Under the pieces are notes generated by a model. That model was not told where the DNA came from and did no database searches. It worked only from the letters and a program-made list of their open reading frames with translations. Shown piece after piece: positions 53,137 through 61,168 of a stretch of 64,000 nucleotides of DNA. Within the stretch, counting starts at the first letter, position 1, and every line of letters begins with the position of its first letter. The position numbers and the translations under genes are program-made. The stretch is from Bin87 sp034421995 (GTDB lineage: Bacteria; Chloroflexota; Dehalococcoidia; Lucifugimonadales; UBA3495): NCBI GenBank assembly GCA_034421995.1, contig DAOUJY010000025.1:1-64000 (forward strand). The letters run 5' to 3'.

Positions 53137-54426
53137 GTGGCGTTTGTCAAAGGATTGAAGTGTCGGGAATGCGGCCGGGAATACCCGGGCGAACCCCTGA
53201 ACGTCTGCGACTTCTGTTTCGGTCCCCTGGAAGTCATTTACGACTACGTGACCATCTCGGAGGTCATCGACCATCAGCGTATCGCCGACGGCCCTCTGAG
53301 CATCTGGCGTTACCAGGATCTGCTGCCGGCCAACGCAGATGATCCGGTGGACATCATGGCCGGCTATACCCCGCTGCTCAAGGCCAAAAACTTGGGCAAA
53401 CGCCTTGGTTTGAACAACCTTTACATCAAGAACGACAGCGTAAATCCGTCTTTCTCGTTCAAAGACCGCGTGGTATCGGTGGCAGCCACCAAAGCGGTCG
53501 AGTTCGGTTACGACACGTTGGCGTGCGCCAGCACCGGTAATCTGGCGTGCAGCGTGGCCGCTCACGCCGCCCGGGCCGGCGTTGACGCAGTGGTGTTCAT
53601 TCCCGCCGACCTCGAGCGGGGCAAGGTCATCGGCGCGGCGGTGTACAACCCGACCCTGGTCGCGGTGGAAGGCACCTACGACGAGGTCAACCGCCTGTGC
53701 AGTGAGGTCAGCGACAACTACCACTGGGCCTTCGTCAACATCAACATGAGACCCTACTATGCCGAGGGCAGCAAGACCCTGGGCTACGAGGTTGCCGAGC
53801 AACTGGGCTGGCGGGTTCCCGATCACGTGGTTGTCCCCTCCGCGTCCGGCGCCATGTTCACCAAGATCTGGAAAGGGTTCAACGAATTGGCCTGCCTCGG
53901 GCTGTTGGACGACGTTGACCCCATCCCCTTCGGCGCCGACCAAAACACCGTGCATCATCCCGCGGTCACCACGCGGATGCACATGGCGCAGGCCGCCGGC
54001 TGTTGTCCCATCGTAACCGCGTGGGAGAACCACCAGAACCAGATCCGGCCGGTTCGCCCCGACAGCATCGCCAAATCCCTCGCCATCGGTAATCCCGCCG
54101 ATGGTATCTACGCTCTCCGGGTGATCCGGGAGTCTGATGGCAGCGGCTACGCCGTGCCGGAGAATCAGGTGGTGGAGGGCATCAAACTTCTGGCCGAGAC
54201 GGAAGGTATCTTCACCGAGACCGCCGGCGGCGTGACTGTCTCCACGCTGAAATACCTGGCGGAAACCGGCGCTATCGGCGCCGACGAACTTGCCGTGGCC
54301 TATATCACCGGCAACGGTCTCAAGACGCAGGAAGCCGTGGAGGAAGTGGTCAACCCCCTGTTGGTGAAACCGATGATGGGCTCCTTCGAAGCGGCGTTGG
54401 AAAACCGCCTAGCTGCCCGCGCTTAG
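53137..54426 (+). CDS. thrC: Threonine synthase-like PLP enzyme
   Basis: 429 residues from GTG 53137, 9 nt after GGAGG. An N-terminal zinc-ribbon-like part (CRECGREYPGEPLNVCDFC) precedes the fold-type II PLP domain with the PLP-Lys segment NPSFSFKDRVV and the phosphate-binding STGNLA. It should convert O-phosphohomoserine to threonine. The next two genes encode a NIL-domain protein and a ThiS/MoaD protein, a pairing also seen around sulfur-carrier methionine or cysteine routes, so a related beta-replacement role should be considered. Confidence 0.85.
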   Translation: MAFVKGLKCRECGREYPGEPLNVCDFCFGPLEVIYDYVTISEVIDHQRIADGPLSIWRYQDLLPANADDPVDIMAGYTPLLKAKNLGKRLGLNNLYIKNDSVNPSFSFKDRVVSVAATKAVEFGYDTLACASTGNLACSVAAHAARAGVDAVVFIPADLERGKVIGAAVYNPTLVAVEGTYDEVNRLCSEVSDNYHWAFVNINMRPYYAEGSKTLGYEVAEQLGWRVPDHVVVPSASGAMFTKIWKGFNELACLGLLDDVDPIPFGADQNTVHHPAVTTRMHMAQAAGCCPIVTAWENHQNQIRPVRPDSIAKSLAIGNPADGIYALRVIRESDGSGYAVPENQVVEGIKLLAETEGIFTETAGGVTVSTLKYLAETGAIGADELAVAYITGNGLKTQEAVEEVVNPLLVKPMMGSFEAALENRLAARA

Positions 54427-54432
54427 GAAAAC

Positions 54433-54675
54433 ATGGCTAACCAACGAGTCCGGTTCACTTTTTCATCAGACCTGGTGAAGGAACCGATAATCTACCGATT
54501 GGGCCGCGATTTCCACGTGGTTACCAACATCCGCCGCGCCGACGTGCGCGCCGACGTCGGTTGGGTGGTGCTCGAGTTGGAAGGCGCCGAAGCAGACATC
54601 CAGCGAGGGCTGGCGTGGGTGAGTGATCTCGGAGTCCGCGTCGATCCCATCGCCGGCGACGTCATCGAAGGTTAG
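54433..54675 (+). CDS. NIL-domain protein
   Basis: 80 residues forming a single NIL domain (RVRFTFSSDLVKEPIIYRLG, then GWVVLELEGAEADIQRGLAWV). NIL domains bind amino acids at the C terminus of methionine-transporter ATPases and occur alone beside sulfur-amino-acid genes. It starts 6 nt after thrC and precedes a ThiS-like gene. Confidence 0.85.
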   Translation: MANQRVRFTFSSDLVKEPIIYRLGRDFHVVTNIRRADVRADVGWVVLELEGAEADIQRGLAWVSDLGVRVDPIAGDVIEG

Positions 54676-54767
54676 CGCCGGCCACGAATCGAAATCATCT
54701 TACCCCCAGAAACCATGCCATTGCGCACCGAGCGCGGCAATCCAGTATCTCGAAGAGGAGTTTCCCC

Positions 54768-55046
54768 ATGGGCGTTACGGTACGCATCCCCACCCCGCTG
54801 CGACGCATGACCGGCGGCGCTGACAAGGTCGAACTGGAAGTCGCCGACCTGTCCCAGATGATTGACCGGCTGGAGGGCGACTATCCCGGGTTCAAGGAGC
54901 GTCTGCTGGACGAAGAGGGCGAACTGCGCTACTTCGTCAACATTTACGTGAACGGCGAGGACATACGCTTCGACCAAGGCCTGCGCACCGCCATCAAGTC
55001 GGGTGATGAGGTCAGCATCGTGCCGGCCGTGGCTGGCGGCGGCTAA
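54768..55046 (+). CDS. ThiS/MoaD-family sulfur carrier protein
   Basis: 92 residues with a ubiquitin-like fold ending in Gly-Gly-Gly (VPAVAGGG). Family features: VTVRIPTPLRRMTGG at the start and IYVNGEDIRFDQGL, SGDEVSIVPAVAGG near the end. The exposed diglycine is activated by a MoeB/ThiF-type enzyme and thiocarboxylated. No MoaE or molybdopterin gene is close, so a CysO/HcyS-like role in amino-acid biosynthesis is favoured by the thrC-NIL context. Confidence 0.85.
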   Translation: MGVTVRIPTPLRRMTGGADKVELEVADLSQMIDRLEGDYPGFKERLLDEEGELRYFVNIYVNGEDIRFDQGLRTAIKSGDEVSIVPAVAGGG

Positions 55047-55055
55047 CTAGCGCCG

Positions 55056-55697
55056 ATGGCCACGCCGGGGGCCGGGCCGTCCCGGCGGCAGATTGACCGT
55101 TTGGGGGAGCGGCTGCGAGAGGAAGTCACGGTTGACGACCGGGGTATCCTCGACGCTTACCGTGACTCGTTCTTTGGAACGCTGCTGCTGGTGACGTTCG
55201 ACATGGGACGTTTGGGCATTGGCCAGATGGACGGAGGGCGGATAAAGCGTCCAGAGTCAGTGATTGCTAAGTTGGAGCGGGACCCTCATATCCGTCTGTC
55301 GCGAATGCAGGACATTGCCGGTTGCCGATTGGTGGCTAATTCTCAAGCTGAGCAGGACGAAATTTTTGCCCGTTTGCAGGCGGACTTTAATACCTACCGA
55401 GCCTATGACATCCGGGAAAATCCCCATAGCGGTTACCGCGCTGTCCATGTCGTCATTAGTCGTGACGACAAGTTCGTTGAAGTGCAGGTGCGGACGGAAA
55501 ATCAGAGGGAATGGGCTCGCCTGTCTGAGCAGGCAACAGCGTACGACCCTTCGATCAAATACGGTGGCGGAGATGCAGCCATCCGACAGGCTCTTGACGC
55601 GCTGTCGGAAGCGTATTGGACTTATGATCAGGCCAGTGAAACGCCACCGCCTGGTATGACCCATGAAGTTGAAACGTTGATTGCCCGGATGCGCTAA
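55056..55697 (+). CDS. Small RelA/SpoT-domain protein (alarmone synthetase or toxSAS)
   Basis: 213 residues consisting essentially of one RelA/SpoT synthetase domain: GRIKRPESVIAKLERD, RMQDIAGCRLV, IRENPHSGYRAVHVV and the catalytic-Glu segment VEVQVRTENQREWA. There is no HD hydrolase or regulatory domain. It may make (p)ppGpp, or belong to toxSAS enzymes that pyrophosphorylate tRNA or make other alarmones. A gene for a 110-residue protein of unknown family follows 65 nt downstream with its own -10-like element. Confidence 0.8.
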   Translation: MATPGAGPSRRQIDRLGERLREEVTVDDRGILDAYRDSFFGTLLLVTFDMGRLGIGQMDGGRIKRPESVIAKLERDPHIRLSRMQDIAGCRLVANSQAEQDEIFARLQADFNTYRAYDIRENPHSGYRAVHVVISRDDKFVEVQVRTENQREWARLSEQATAYDPSIKYGGGDAAIRQALDALSEAYWTYDQASETPPPGMTHEVETLIARMR

Positions 55698-55762
55698 ACC
55701 ACCGACCATTTGACGCTGTTGTATAATGGCGTTGCGCTACCCGCAAATTACAGGAGGCAGGT

Positions 55763-56095
55763 ATGGAGCGGAAATTGAAGTGGTTCTTGGTCGAATACGA
55801 TCGGCACGAACATGAACTCCGCAATCTGACCGAATATACCGAACCGGAGCAGCGTCAAGAGGCGTGGGAACGATTGAAGGAATTGGAGGGGGAGCAATTC
55901 CCGGAATTGCAGCGTTTCGTCAAAACTGGCGTGCCCCTCCGTATGGAGTATGTACTGCTGCTATCAGAATCGGAAGAAGCAATCCGGGTCACTCACGGCA
56001 ACTATTTCAACGGCTCCCACCTATCGGTTGCCGAATACCGGGAGATAATGGCCGGCAAGCGGGAGAAGCCGGCACGCCTTGCTGTTGCCGGCTGA
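55763..56095 (+). CDS. Unknown 110-residue protein next to the RelA/SpoT gene
   Basis: AGGAGG lies just before ATG. The protein is helical and highly charged, with a Trp-rich start (KLKWFLVEYDRHEHEL) and a GNYFNGSHLSVAEYREIM segment. No family recognised. A TATAAT at about 55721-55726 suggests a separate promoter, as for some antitoxins, and a strong terminator follows at 56124. Partner or antitoxin of the RelA/SpoT protein is a hypothesis based on position. Confidence 0.6.
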   Translation: MERKLKWFLVEYDRHEHELRNLTEYTEPEQRQEAWERLKELEGEQFPELQRFVKTGVPLRMEYVLLLSESEEAIRVTHGNYFNGSHLSVAEYREIMAGKREKPARLAVAG

Positions 56096-56123
56096 ACCGG
56101 CCCCGACTTCCGTCCATCCAATG

Positions 56124-56152
56124 CGCCCGGCAAGCGGCTTGCCGGGCTTTTT
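56124..56152 (+). terminator. Rho-independent terminator
   Basis: GCCCGGCAAG (56125-56134) pairs with CTTGCCGGGC (56138-56147) around a three-base loop and is followed by TTTTT. It ends the RelA/SpoT gene region; the convergent ATPase gene ends at 56155. Confidence 0.93.
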
Positions 56153-56154
56153 GC

Positions 56155-57168
56155 TCAGTACAAGTGGCAGGCCACCTGGTGAACCGGCGATAACTGCCTC
56201 GGCTCCGGATCAACCGTCGAGCATTGATCCATCGCCATGGGGCAACGCGGATGGAAATGGCACCCGCTGGGCGGGTTGAGCGGCGAGGGTACTTCACCGG
56301 AAATCACCATTTCCTCCCGTTCAATGTCGGGATGCGAAGGCAGTGAGGCGGCGATCAATGCCTTGGTGTAGGGGTGACTCGGGTTGGCGAACAATTCCCG
56401 GGTTGGCGCTTCCTCCACCATCCGCCCCAGGTACATCACGCCCACCTGGTGGCTCATGTATCGAACCGTCGCCAGGTTGTGCGCGATGAGGAGATAGCTG
56501 ACGCCATATTGGTCCTGCAGCTCCCGGAGCAGGTTCATAATCTGGGCGCGAATGGACACGTCCAACGCCGACACCGGCTCATCCAGCACGATGAGCTTGG
56601 GACGCAGGGACAACGCCCGGGCAATGGCGATCCGTTGGCGCTGCCCGCCGCTGAATTCGTGGGGGAAGTAATCGCCCTGAGCCTGGCGCAGGCCAACGTC
56701 GCGCAACAGCGTCTCTAATTGCTCTTGCGCTTCGTGCTTGCCCATCGGATGGTTGGTCAGCAGCGGTTCCATGATGATGGACCCGACGCGCATCCTGGGG
56801 TTCAGGGAGCTCCAGGGGTCCTGGAAGACCGCCTGCACCGAGGCGCGATACTCCCGGCGGTCCGCGTTGGTGAACTGCCGGGTATCCTTGCCGTTGAACT
56901 TCATCACCCCTTCGGTCGGCGTCTCTACCTGCAGCACCATGCGCGCCGTCGTGGTTTTTCCGCAACCGGACTCGCCCACCAGACTGTACGTCTCACCCTC
57001 CCGGATGCGGAAGGAAACGCCGTCCACCGCTTTCACCTGACCCATGGCGCGACGCATGATGACGCCCTTGGTGATCGGAAAATACTTGCGGATATTCTCC
57101 AACTCGATAATGCCGCCGCCGTTGTTGGCCGCGGCATCGGCGCCGGGTCGGGTTGCTGCCTGGGTCAT
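56155..57168 (-). CDS. Oligopeptide/dipeptide ABC transporter ATPase (OppF/DppF type)
   Basis: 337 residues. Walker A GESGCGKTT, signature FSGGQRQRIAIARAL, Walker B LIVLDEPVSALD, and the family C-terminal cysteine motif GCHFHPRCPMAMDQC. Its start overlaps the stop of the OppD-type gene (ATGA). It is a second Opp/Dpp ATPase pair, distinct in sequence from that at 18.8-20.9 kb, again without adjacent permease or binding-protein genes. Confidence 0.92.
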   Translation of the reverse strand: MTQAATRPGADAAANNGGGIIELENIRKYFPITKGVIMRRAMGQVKAVDGVSFRIREGETYSLVGESGCGKTTTARMVLQVETPTEGVMKFNGKDTRQFTNADRREYRASVQAVFQDPWSSLNPRMRVGSIIMEPLLTNHPMGKHEAQEQLETLLRDVGLRQAQGDYFPHEFSGGQRQRIAIARALSLRPKLIVLDEPVSALDVSIRAQIMNLLRELQDQYGVSYLLIAHNLATVRYMSHQVGVMYLGRMVEEAPTRELFANPSHPYTKALIAASLPSHPDIEREEMVISGEVPSPLNPPSGCHFHPRCPMAMDQCSTVDPEPRQLSPVHQVACHLY

Positions 57169-58163
57169 TAGCGGGCCTCCTCAGTCAGGCGCCAACAGGT
57201 CGCCATGTGCCTTTCCCCCACTTCAACGATAGCTGGAAACTCCTCCAAGCACCGCTCGAACACGTAGGGGCATCGATCCGCAAATGTGCAACCGGGCGGC
57301 AAGTCGTCCAGCGCCGGAGGTTGCCCTTCGATAGAGTAGAGAAAATCCACGTCCTCGTCCACGTTGGGCACCGAGCGCATCAGGGCTTCAGTGTAGGGGT
57401 GCTGCGGATTATTGAACAGATCCCGGACGTCAGCGATCTCGGCCAGGCGTCCGGCGTACATGACCGCCACCCGGTCGCACATTTTGGCGACGATGCCAAA
57501 GTCGTGGGTAATGAAGATGATGGCCATGCCCGTTTCTTCCTGCAACTCTTTGAGCAACGCCAGGTACTGATACTGGATGGTGGCGTCCAGTGAGGTAGTG
57601 GCCTCGTCGGCGATCAACACATTTGGCGCCCCGGCTACCGCGATGGCTCCCACGACCCGTTGGCGCATCCCGCCGGACATCTGGTGAGGGAAGTTGGCGA
57701 AGCGCGAATCAGCCGCCGGAATTTTCACCTTTTCCAGCAACTCAATCGCGCGAGCGCGCAGGCTGGAACTGCGGCTTTCGCCACTCTGCCGCAGCGTCTC
57801 AATTACCTGATTGCCGACGGTGTACACGGGGTTCAACGAGGTCATCGGGTCCTGCAGGATCATGCAGATTTCCTTGCCGCGTATGGCTCGCATTTCGGCG
57901 GCGGACTTCTGCAACAGGTCTTCACCGTTGTAAAGGATCTGTCCGCCCACCGTCCTTCCCGCCGGGCCCGGCACCAAACCCATGATGGACAGCGCCGTCA
58001 TGCTCTTGCCCGAACCGGATTCGCCCACGACCCCCAGCGTCTCGCCTGGATACAGCTCAAAACTTACGCCGTCCACGGCCTTGACGGTTCCGGTACGGGT
58101 GAAAAAGTACGTCTGGAGGTCTTTTACCTCCAATATGGGACTTGTAGCGGCGGCGGTAGTCAA
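57168..58163 (-). CDS. Oligopeptide/dipeptide ABC transporter ATPase (OppD/DppD type)
   Basis: 331 residues with GGAGGAGATGGCATTTTG upstream of ATG 58163. Walker A GESGSGKSM, signature MSGGMRQRVVGAIAV, Walker B VLIADEATTSLD, and the C-terminal GCTFADRCPYVFERC. It is the first gene of a two-ATPase operon and would dimerise with the OppF-type product. Confidence 0.92.
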   Translation of the reverse strand: MTTAAATSPILEVKDLQTYFFTRTGTVKAVDGVSFELYPGETLGVVGESGSGKSMTALSIMGLVPGPAGRTVGGQILYNGEDLLQKSAAEMRAIRGKEICMILQDPMTSLNPVYTVGNQVIETLRQSGESRSSSLRARAIELLEKVKIPAADSRFANFPHQMSGGMRQRVVGAIAVAGAPNVLIADEATTSLDATIQYQYLALLKELQEETGMAIIFITHDFGIVAKMCDRVAVMYAGRLAEIADVRDLFNNPQHPYTEALMRSVPNVDEDVDFLYSIEGQPPALDDLPPGCTFADRCPYVFERCLEEFPAIVEVGERHMATCWRLTEEAR

Positions 58164-58239
58164 AATGCCATCTCCTCCCCTTTAGTGCGGCGACAAGGTT
58201 AGCGCATGGGCGGCAGGGTGGCAAGGGCGCCGCGTTGCC

Positions 58240-59136
58240 CTATGAAGTTGCCGAAGTTACCGCAGCCGCATCATGCTGTTCGTCAGCGTGATACGAGGAG
58301 CGCACCAGCGGGCCGGACGCGACGTGTTTGAAGCCCATGTCCTCGCCGGCCTGGCGCAATTCGTCGAATTCGGCGGGCGCGTAGAAACGGTCGATGCGGA
58401 TGTGCTTGATGGACGGACGCAGGTACTGGCCGATGGTGAGCAGGTCGCAACCTGCCGCGCGCAAATCGGCCATGGTCTGGCGCACCTCGTCAACGGTCTC
58501 GCCCATGCCCACGATGATGCCCGATTTGGTGGGCATATCAGGATCAAATTCCTTGACCCGACGCAACAACTCCAGCGACTGACGATAATCGCCCCTGGGA
58601 CGGACGCGCCGAAACACCCGCTCCACCGATTCAATGTTGTGGTTGAGCACTTGGGGTTGGGCCGTAACCACCTTCGCCAGCGCATCCCAATTGCCGTCAA
58701 AATCGGGTATCAGCACCTCCACTCGGCAACCGGGAACAGCCGCCCGAACCTGCTTGATGCACGCGGCAAAGATGCCGGCTCCGCCGTCGGGCAGGTCATC
58801 GCGGTTGACCGAGGTGATTACGCAGTATTTCAAGCCCATCCGCTTCACGGTGGACGCCAGGCGAAACGGTTCCCCCAGATCCAGAGCGCCGGGGCGGCCC
58901 GTGGTCACCGCGCAGTAGGCGCAGGCGCGGGTGCAGATGTCCCCCAGAATCATGAACGTGGCCGCCGAGCGTTCCCAACACTCTCCGATGTTGGGACACT
59001 GGGCTTCCTCGCAAACGGTGTGCAATTGGCTGTCGCGCATGAGCTGTTTCAGCTCGATATAGCGAGGACCGCCCGGCATACGGACTTTCAACCAGTCCGG
59101 CAGACGAGGACGCAGTGGGGCTTCGGTGGTGGTCAT
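58240..59136 (-). CDS. lipA: Lipoyl synthase
   Basis: 298 residues from ATG 59136. A radical-SAM enzyme inserting two sulfur atoms into octanoyl groups. The auxiliary cluster motif CEEAQCPNIGECW and the radical-SAM motif CTRACAYCAV are both present, as is the conserved R-S-S-Y segment near the end (LVRSSYHADEQ) whose Ser is a cluster ligand. Length is normal. No lipB is adjacent; it ends a run after gmk, aroA and tyrA. Confidence 0.95.
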   Translation of the reverse strand: MTTTEAPLRPRLPDWLKVRMPGGPRYIELKQLMRDSQLHTVCEEAQCPNIGECWERSAATFMILGDICTRACAYCAVTTGRPGALDLGEPFRLASTVKRMGLKYCVITSVNRDDLPDGGAGIFAACIKQVRAAVPGCRVEVLIPDFDGNWDALAKVVTAQPQVLNHNIESVERVFRRVRPRGDYRQSLELLRRVKEFDPDMPTKSGIIVGMGETVDEVRQTMADLRAAGCDLLTIGQYLRPSIKHIRIDRFYAPAEFDELRQAGEDMGFKHVASGPLVRSSYHADEQHDAAAVTSATS

Positions 59137-59178
59137 ATCGGCTCCTGGAATCCCGATTCTCAACGTTGCCAATAGCAA

Positions 59179-59811
59179 TCAGAGAAACTGCACTAATCTG
59201 GGTTCAACTCGGCACTTTTCCGCGGCGATGATGGCGTCAACCTCTCGAACGGCGGCTTCCAACCCCCCATCTCTGTTGACTACCCGGTAATCGAATTCGC
59301 CGATGCGAGACAATTCTGCGGATGCTTCGTCCAAACGGCGCTCCATTTCGCTTTCGTCTTCGGTTCCCCGACCGGCAAGTCGGCTGCGAAGTTCGGCCAC
59401 GCTGCCGGGCATCACGAAAATGGTGAGCGCTTCCGGCGCTATCTGACGTATGGTAGCGGCGCCCTGCACGTCTATCTCAAGGATAACATCCTTGCCGGCG
59501 ATCATGGGATCGCGCACCTGCTGCCGGGGAACGCCGTACCAACGGTCATAAACCTGGGCGGATTCGAGCAGCTCATCCCGCTCCCTCATCCGCAGGAAAG
59601 TTGGCGCGTCCACGAAAATGTAATCTTTGCCGTCTTCCTCGCCGGCCCGCATGGGGCGCGTGGTGGCCGTGACCGCAAAGTGCCAGGGACGGTCCAGTTC
59701 CCGCAACCCGGCCAGCACCGAACCTTTGCCGGATGCTGACGGACCGGAAACCACTACCAACAGTGGCGGCGCCGGACTGGCCTGGGGCAACTCGCTCTCA
59801 CCCGTCATCAT
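59179..59811 (-). CDS. gmk: Guanylate kinase
   Basis: 210 residues. P-loop GPSASGKGS, the GMP-binding part TATTRPMRAGEEDGKDYIFV and YGVPRQQV, and the lid with RLAGRGTEDESEMERRL. It phosphorylates GMP to GDP. The start codon overlaps the aroA stop (ATGA), so the two are translationally coupled. Confidence 0.93.
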   Translation of the reverse strand: MMTGESELPQASPAPPLLVVVSGPSASGKGSVLAGLRELDRPWHFAVTATTRPMRAGEEDGKDYIFVDAPTFLRMRERDELLESAQVYDRWYGVPRQQVRDPMIAGKDVILEIDVQGAATIRQIAPEALTIFVMPGSVAELRSRLAGRGTEDESEMERRLDEASAELSRIGEFDYRVVNRDGGLEAAVREVDAIIAAEKCRVEPRLVQFL

Positions 59812-61139
59812 CCGTTGTTGAGCGATGCCAGGTGCTCCCAGAAGGTCGGGTAAGATACCGAGGCGTCCTCGGCGCCGTGAATCACCGTCTCTCCCGACGC
59901 GGCCAGACCGGCCACGGCCATGGCCATGGCCAGCCGGTGGTCGCCGTGGCTTTCCACCTCGGCGCCTCGTAGGGGAGACCGGCCGGTCGCCCTTACGGGA
60001 CCTTGACCATGGATCACCATGCCGTCCTCCCGAGGCTCCAGAGCGCCGCCCAGGCGAGTCAGTTCCGATACGGTGGTGGCGATGCGGTCGGATTCTTTAA
60101 CGCGAAGCTCGGCGGCGTCTCGGATAACGGTATCGCCTTCGGCGAAGCAGGCAGCCGCCGCCAGAACGGGGAGTTCATCAATCATGATCGGGATGATGTC
60201 TCCGCCCAAGTCGATCCCTTTCAGGCTGCCTGAAGACGCCACCACGTCGGCCACCGGCTCGCCGCCCTCGACGCGCTCGTTTTCCAGAAGCAACGAGTCT
60301 CCGGCGCCCATCATCTGCAACGCGTCGATGATCCCGGCCCGGCTGGGATTCAGGCCGACGCCGGTGATGGTGACCCGAGCGTTGGGATGGATCAGGCCGG
60401 CCACCATCCAGAACGCCGCCGAGGAAATGTCTCCGGGCACTGCCACGTCCACGGCATCCAGTTGCGTCGGATGCAGGGTGAGCGCCAGACCGTCAGTCTC
60501 TACTCGGGCCCCCATGGCGGTCATCATGCGTTCGGTGTGGTCGCGGGACAGCGCCGGCTGGTGCAAAACCGTCGGGCCGGCAGCGGAAAGGCCGGCCAGC
60601 ATCAGGCAGGATTTGACCTGGGCACTGGCGACGGGCATATCGTACTCGATGGATCGTAGGTTGCCGCCCCGTATGGCCAGCGGCGCAAGAGTATTTCCAT
60701 TGCGGCCCATGATGGACGCGCCCATCTGCTGGAGCGGTTGAACGATACGGCCCATGGGCCGGGACCGCAGCGACCCATCACCCGTAAGCACGGAAAGAAA
60801 GTCCTGTCCGGCCAACAGACCGGAAAGCAAACGCATGGAGGTGCCACTGTTGCCCGCATCCAGCATATCCACGGGCTCGTCCAGGCTCGCCCCCGGCCCA
60901 GCGACCCGAAAACTGCCGGGCTGATTAGTCGGGGAATCCGGCAGCGGATCTATGGTCACGCCCATGGCCCGGAGGCAAGCCGCCGTGGAACGCACGTCGG
61001 CGCCGTCGGATATCCCCGTCACGGTGGCCTCGCCTCGAGCGATGGCGTTGAGGATCAGGGAACGATGCGAAACTGATTTGTCCCCAGGAACGGCCAGAGA
61101 GCCGGCCAAGCGTTCGGGGCTACGGACAGTTTGCTCCAT
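59808..61139 (-). CDS. aroA: 5-enolpyruvylshikimate-3-phosphate synthase with a palindrome-encoded insert
   Basis: 443 residues. It joins PEP to shikimate 3-phosphate. Motifs: GDKSVSHRSLILNA, LDAGNSGTSMRLLSGLL, and GDHRLAMAMAVAGL near the end. Between the usual GP and LRGAEVESHGDHR segment lies an extra VRATGRSP, encoded by a GTAGGGGCGACC-type palindrome. The loop sits close to the conserved GDHR region, yet the frame is intact and all motifs are kept. It follows tyrA by 29 nt. Confidence 0.93.
   Translation of the reverse strand: MEQTVRSPERLAGSLAVPGDKSVSHRSLILNAIARGEATVTGISDGADVRSTAACLRAMGVTIDPLPDSPTNQPGSFRVAGPGASLDEPVDMLDAGNSGTSMRLLSGLLAGQDFLSVLTGDGSLRSRPMGRIVQPLQQMGASIMGRNGNTLAPLAIRGGNLRSIEYDMPVASAQVKSCLMLAGLSAAGPTVLHQPALSRDHTERMMTAMGARVETDGLALTLHPTQLDAVDVAVPGDISSAAFWMVAGLIHPNARVTITGVGLNPSRAGIIDALQMMGAGDSLLLENERVEGGEPVADVVASSGSLKGIDLGGDIIPIMIDELPVLAAAACFAEGDTVIRDAAELRVKESDRIATTVSELTRLGGALEPREDGMVIHGQGPVRATGRSPLRGAEVESHGDHRLAMAMAVAGLAASGETVIHGAEDASVSYPTFWEHLASLNNG
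59969..59996. repeat. GTAGGGGCGACC palindrome inside aroA, copy 3
   Basis: GTAGGGGAGACCGGCCGGTC followed by GCCCTTAC, a 28-bp palindrome with two mismatched pairs. Read on the minus strand in frame it encodes VRATGRSPL, parallel to VGATGRSPL of the copy at 44.4 kb. Confidence 0.85.
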
Positions 61140-61168
61140 TTGGTTCCTCCCAATCCGCCCGAACCGGA

